Below are positions 33,869 to 38,225 of a DNA stretch of 38,225 nt, one piece after another; position 1 is the first letter of the stretch, and each line of letters starts with the position of its first letter. Both the position numbers and the translations under genes were made by a program. This DNA comes from Blakeslea trispora (lineage: Eukaryota > Mucoromycota > Mucoromycetes > Mucorales > Choanephoraceae): positions 1 to 38,225 of the forward strand of contig JAIWNE010000193.1 of the NCBI GenBank assembly GCA_025331445.1. Reading direction: 5' to 3'. The notes beneath the pieces are model-generated. The model did not search any database. It saw only the letters and a program-made list of their open reading frames with translations, and was not told where the DNA came from.

Positions 33869-34555
33869 TTATTTCTTCTTGCCTTCCTTCTTCTTAATTG
33901 TCTGATCGTTGATGAAAATACCCTTTTGATTGTAAGGTTCAGGCATTCTCCAACGTTGTACTTTAGCAGCGAATTCAGTAACATGTTGTAGATTGATGCC
34001 TTGTAAAATAATACGGTTAGGTGCAGGGATTGTACAGTTGACGCCTTCCGGTAAGTCCATTTGAATAGGATGAGAGTAACCCAATTTGAGAGACAATACT
34101 CTGTTGTTGCTTTCTAATGTACCTCTGTAACCAACACCTACTAAACGCAAGTGCACTTTGTAACCGTCTGATACACCAACAATAGCATTGTTGATTAAAG
34201 CACGAGTGGTACCCCACATAGCACGTTGCTTCTTCACTTGATCATCCTCAATGGATACTTGGAGTGTGTTTTCAGCGTTTAAATCACCTTCAGCAGCAGG
34301 TGTAATGCCAATATTGACAAATGGCTTGATAGGAAGCTTTAATTCTCCAAGAGGACCTGATACAGTAAGAACAGTATTATCCAGTTCAGAAGGGATGCGA
34401 GGTTCAGTGATAGGTGTCATATCATGTTGTATTTTAATATCTCGAGGAAATGCAATAGGCTGGCGACCGATATGCGACAGAACAGGTGCTGCTTGGTGGA
34501 AGCTTCTGACTGTTGTGAATCTGCTGAAAGTCTGAAGAGATCTGGCTGTGTTCAT
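33869..34555 (-). CDS. MRPL6: Mitochondrial large-subunit ribosomal protein uL6m
   Basis: Single-exon gene, 228 residues from MNTARS. An in-frame ATG exists 48 nt further upstream (34603), but MNTARSLQTFSRFTTVRSF is a typical Arg/Ser/Thr-rich mitochondrial presequence without acidic residues, so I take it as the start. The mature part is a two-domain L6 fold: HIGRQPIAFPRDI at its N-end, the LTVSGPLGELKLP strand pair, GVSDGYKVHLRLVGVGYRG and LGYSHPIQMDLPEGV in the C-terminal RNA-binding half, and the near-invariant ending PEPYNQKGIF with a basic Lys-rich tail. It binds the sarcin-ricin region of large-subunit rRNA. The name is firm; the start is likely. Confidence 0.93.
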   Translation of the reverse strand: MNTARSLQTFSRFTTVRSFHQAAPVLSHIGRQPIAFPRDIKIQHDMTPITEPRIPSELDNTVLTVSGPLGELKLPIKPFVNIGITPAAEGDLNAENTLQVSIEDDQVKKQRAMWGTTRALINNAIVGVSDGYKVHLRLVGVGYRGTLESNNRVLSLKLGYSHPIQMDLPEGVNCTIPAPNRIILQGINLQHVTEFAAKVQRWRMPEPYNQKGIFINDQTIKKKEGKKK

Positions 34556-36216
34556 TTTGGGCAGAGATGTCAAAATTAAGCGAAAAAAAGTAAGGGGGTC
34601 CATTACCACCAGAAATTATACCAAAAAAAAAGTGAATCCTGTTTGTTTCGGATAGCAGTCACTCCCGGGCAGAAAACTTTAAATCAACGTTTTTTGTTTC
34701 CAACAGACTGCTTAAGTTGTTGTTGGCATGAAGCTAGTGATTATGACCTGTGTTGAGTTTGCTAATTTGAAATTCAATCTTTGGAAGAAATGCATCTGGC
34801 TGGAATAGTTAGTAGCTTTTATTAAATATATATGCATACATAAATGATGAGTATTGCTGGCTATCCAGACCGCTTTATTTTTCTATTCTTCTGATACGTG
34901 TTCCTATGATTTTGGACTAGACATACAAAGTGTTAATAGGGATAATAAGGAACTTATTTTAACAGTCGAAATTGCTTTTCAGCAAAACGATGTATCATGA
35001 ATTATTGATATGATGAGATGACGATGAGGTGAATTTTTCGATTTGAAAGAAAAGGCAGCAACCATCATATAACAGCCTCTTGAATAATCTTAGGCTTGTC
35101 TTTACGGAAAAGATGCACTGGACTTCCCCTCCCCCGAAAGATTTGAAGTTAATTTAAGGCTCAAAACCAAAGGAAATTGATTTATCACAAAAGACAGATA
35201 TTCGCGTTTTCTTATCCTGTGCATAATTAAAAGTCACCATGACTTTGCTTACTTTGACTGTTTTGGTTTAGAAGATAACATGTGTTTTGGTTAAATAAAC
35301 TTTATGCAAAAAAAAAAAACAATTGTACCACATACATTGTGACAATTGACAGGTGTTTAATACTAATCATCAGCAATAGATTAAATATGAAAGGCATCTT
35401 TAGCTAGCTGGCTATTACAACCACTTGTGTTAAATTTACCTGGACATCAATATTATGTTTGCAAAGATACCTTTCTTGCTGAAAACCGGAAATCAATGAT
35501 ATAGGTTGCTCAATTTAATAAGAAAAAAAAAAGACAGCTATTGTCTTGCTATGGTTAAAATAAATAAATAAAAAAATTCATGGTAACTGATGATGACTAG
35601 ACACTTTTCATCTACTAGAATCTGCTTATTATAATCTGCGCTTTTCATGCGTCTTCTTTCTCGATCTACTTGGATGCATTCATACTACATCAGAAGAAAA
35701 AGTGGCTGACGGATCCGTTCTGTTTTGCCGTAAAGGAAACTGATTCTGCCTATGATTGGTTGAAACAGCCGACGTCATTTTCTCAGCTATTGGCACAAGT
35801 TTTTTAATGCAGCATAACAAATTTTTTCGCTCTTTCTTCTCTTTTCCTTTCTTTTCTATTTCTTTTTTTTTTAGCTTGCTCTTCTATTTATATAAATATA
35901 ATCTATAGTTATACATCAGATTTATAAGAAAGGTATATCTTAATAACGAAAACTTAAATGTTGTAATTTATTGACCAATGATTATTCTTGAATTCGCACA
36001 GCAGAATCTAGTTGTCTTCTATTAAAAGAAGTTCTCTCTCTCTCTTTATCGATAAGCTTATTTTTCTCCCCCCCCCTTTACATACCATCGTTTTATAGCG
36101 AATACCATTTAGAGAGGTTCGGTTGAGCGATTTATTATATCCACAATTAGTTGTTTTGCTAATGAGCAACATAATTAGACTTTTCTTTGATTTATCTATT
36201 TTCTTTTTTGAACAAC
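34556..36216. other. Divergent intergenic region, uL6m / ankyrin gene
   Basis: About 1.66 kb with no supportable gene. It holds the uL6m promoter on the left, AT-rich filler with A-runs (35310-35320, 35522-35532), and the likely ankyrin-gene promoter on the right (35755-35898). The leader next to the ankyrin ATG carries a C9 run (36068-36076), and the interval after the TATA box is long enough (about 300 nt) for an untranslated intron, which I cannot place. Confidence 0.45.
35755..35898 (+). promoter_or_regulatory. Composite promoter of the ankyrin gene: CCAAT, CRE-like, CCAAT, TATA
   Basis: Two inverted CCAAT boxes (ATTGG at 35755-35759 and 35789-35793) flank GACGTCA (35771-35777), a CREB/ATF-type bZIP half-palindrome, and TATATAAATA follows at 35889-35898. 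The order and spacing look like a real core promoter. CCAAT is bound by the Hap/NF-Y complex and GACGTCA by Atf1/CREB-type factors in fungi; use of the sites here is inferred. Confidence 0.5.
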
Positions 36217-38225
36217 ATGACAAATGATAAAACAAGCCATCAGAGAGCAAATAAACCAAAAGGAAGAAGTGCATGTCAGGATCCCAATAAGACAGACAAG
36301 GCAGGAAGAACAAAGATATTTTCCTACACAAGCTCTGGCAACTTGGATAAAGTGAAAGAGTTAATAGATCGTGGTGCAGATGTGAATCATAGAGACAATG
36401 CTGGCTGGGCTCCACTTCATGAAGCAGCTCTCAAAGGACAATACGAAATTGCAAAGCTTCTTCTTCAGTCTGGAGCTAATGTCAACGTACGTGGATTTGA
36501 AGACGACACTCCTTTACATGATGCATGCTCTTATGGTTTTCCTGATTGTATTCAATTACTCATCGATTCAGGCGCAGATGTGTATGCTTTGAATGCTGAT
36601 AAAAAACGACCTATTGATCTGTGCGATGACGACGAATGTGTTCAGATTGTTGAAAACAGAATGAAACAAGTAGACTGTTTAGCCGAAAGAGACTATCAAG
36701 GTCGAACAGCACTTCATCGTGCTTGTGAAAACGGCATGATGGAGCAGATCAAACAACTTTTGAAAGACGGCCTCGATTCAAATGCAACAGACATGAGTTC
36801 TTGGACACCCTTACATATCGCTGCAGAACATGGTCATCTGGAAGCCATTGAAACACTAATACAAGCCGGAGCAGATATCCACAGCACGACCAACCAAGGA
36901 TTGACTGCTTTACATATTGCTTGCCAGCAAGGTCATGATGCTGTTTCCAAGTATCTTGTTGATGCTGGTATTGATGTTCATGCCACTGACAACAACCAAC
37001 AAACAGCTTACCAAATGGCCAAATCTGTCACTATCAGACAGATTATTACTGCACGAATAGATCAAGAACGCAAATTGAGAGCAACAACAGAAGCTATTGA
37101 TGAAGTTACTTTTGTTTCAAGCACAAAGCAAAAACGTAAAGCCGAAGACAGTCAACTTTCGCGTGAAGAACGAAAAATTCAAGCGATCATGCGAGCTTTT
37201 GAGAAAGCCGAGAAAAAGCAGCAAGCTGCAAAATCAAAAAAGACAAACAACGACAATTTAGTAAATAACAAGCCTGTAAATAATGATAAAAAGAGAAAAC
37301 AAACGCGACAAGAGTCAAGAGAATGTTCTGTAGATAGTCAAAACGACCAGCAAAGCCATAGTCATCACCAACATAATCATGTATCTAAAAAACCAAACCA
37401 TGTAGATTTCAGTAAACTGGACCCTTTCAAAAAAGACACAAGTGGTCGAACTCATCTTCATCGCTGGTCAATTCGAGGCGACGTTCAGGCTGTCAAGGCC
37501 TTGTTAGATATCGGCGCAAATCCTTGCGAAAAAGACAATGCAGGCTACACACCTCTTCATGAGGCTGCTCTCCGCGGGAAAAGAGACGTTGTTCAGTTAC
37601 TGTTAGAAAATCATGCAGATGTCAACAGTAAGGGTGCAGATATGGATACGCCACTTCATGATGCAACTGAAAATGGATTCCCTGAAGTAGTTCAGCTTCT
37701 CTTAGAGCATGGTGCCGATACAACTGTCAGAAACTCTAAAGGACACACACCACTCGATATTGCAACACAAGAAAAAAACGATGAAATTGAACTACTTTTA
37801 AAAAGTCATAAAAGTAAGTTTTGACCTGCTCTGTTGCATTCTTCTTCTTTACTGATTAGTTTTTTAGCCGTAAAACACAAGAAACGAAAGCTCGATTTGA
37901 ATGCCGATAGCCTCAAAGACTATACACAACTATCACAAACTACATCACTTGTGCAACCGCAATCACCTACTTCACCAATAGGCACATTTGATGTGAGTGC
38001 AAAAGCGCATGCTAGACAACTTTCAGGGCAACATCTGCCAAAGAAGAGTCTCAAGCCGCATTTAGCGAAAGCAGAAGTAGTACCACCTGATGGGCCGCAT
38101 ACTCCTATACCGACACCGCCGCCAGAGAGATGGCATAAAGCTATCAAGAAAGAAGAGGAAGATCTTCACAGCAAGAATGAAGACTTATACCCATCACTTC
38201 ATTGTGCATCTCAATATCTTCCACT
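36217..38225 (+). CDS. Ankyrin-repeat protein, 3' end beyond window
   Basis: Exon 1 is 36217-37813; after a 54-nt intron exon 2 starts at 37868 and stays open to the edge, so the protein is over 650 residues. Ankyrin repeats form three blocks: residues 27-148, 158-270 and 407-530, with typical TPLHEAAL and TPLHDA turns and GADVN/GANVN ends. Blocks 1 and 3 align without gaps at an offset of exactly 380 residues. Between blocks 2 and 3 lies a charged Lys/Gln/Asn/His linker (about 280-400) with nuclear-localisation-like KKRKQ. Exon 2 encodes KHKKRKL and a Pro-rich region (PIPTPPPERWHKAIKKEEED). Such nuclear ankyrin proteins include Hos4 of the Set3 deacetylase complex, a possible but unproven match. 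The ATG follows a CCAAT/TATA promoter. Confidence 0.88.

Overview
The window is a stretch of nuclear chromosome from an early-diverging fungus, most probably a member of the Mucoromycota (Mucorales-like). It is AT-rich, with many short GT-AG introns (mostly 41-105 nt, one of 222 nt), pyrimidine-rich leaders and very short gaps between genes. The proteins are typical of a filamentous fungus. I see no bacterial operon, plasmid, phage, CRISPR array, rRNA or convincing tRNA. For the multi-exon genes I rebuilt the exons by hand from splice signals, reading phase and family motifs; each total divides by three.

Layout. 1-2922 has no recognisable gene but contains a compositionally distinct island (about 1790-2290). 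2923-5484 holds two convergent membrane-protein genes: a single-span protein with two PPxY motifs, and a secreted-then-anchored Ser/Thr-rich sensor-like protein. 5554-12593 is very compact: TRM44 (tRNA Um44 methyltransferase) divergent from a small mL46-like Nudix protein; that gene overlaps tail-to-tail with an ASNSD1-type glutaminase/asparagine-synthetase-like gene, which is divergent from a TMX-like thioredoxin membrane protein, which in turn converges on a bHLH transcription factor. 13216-16074 carries EDC3 (mRNA decapping scaffold, with a 39-Gln tract) convergent with a SAM-domain coiled-coil protein.

16587-23008 is a run of five minus-strand genes when the SAM gene is counted: GPI1/PIG-Q (GPI-anchor synthesis), an NSUN3/4-type RNA m5C methyltransferase, a BLOC-1 pallidin homologue and SEN2 (tRNA splicing endonuclease). 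23009-29672 is a gene-poor domain of about 6.7 kb holding one homeodomain transcription factor. 29673-34555 carries a USP8/Doa4-like deubiquitinase (12 exons, rhodanese plus USP domains) and mitochondrial ribosomal protein uL6. From 36217 to the right edge runs an incomplete ankyrin-repeat gene whose first and last ankyrin blocks are a gapless duplicate pair.

Functionally this is a housekeeping region: tRNA and RNA modification (TRM44, SEN2, NSUN), mRNA decay (EDC3), mitochondrial translation (uL6m, mL46-like), secretory and endosomal membranes (GPI1, TMX-like, pallidin, USP8-like, PPxY protein) and transcription factors (bHLH, homeodomain). I found no single new multi-gene system. The most unusual items are the ankyrin duplication, the 68-nt antisense coding overlap, the intact Nudix box in an mL46-like protein, the retained pallidin, and the unexplained islands around 1.8-2.3 kb and 21.8-22.0 kb.
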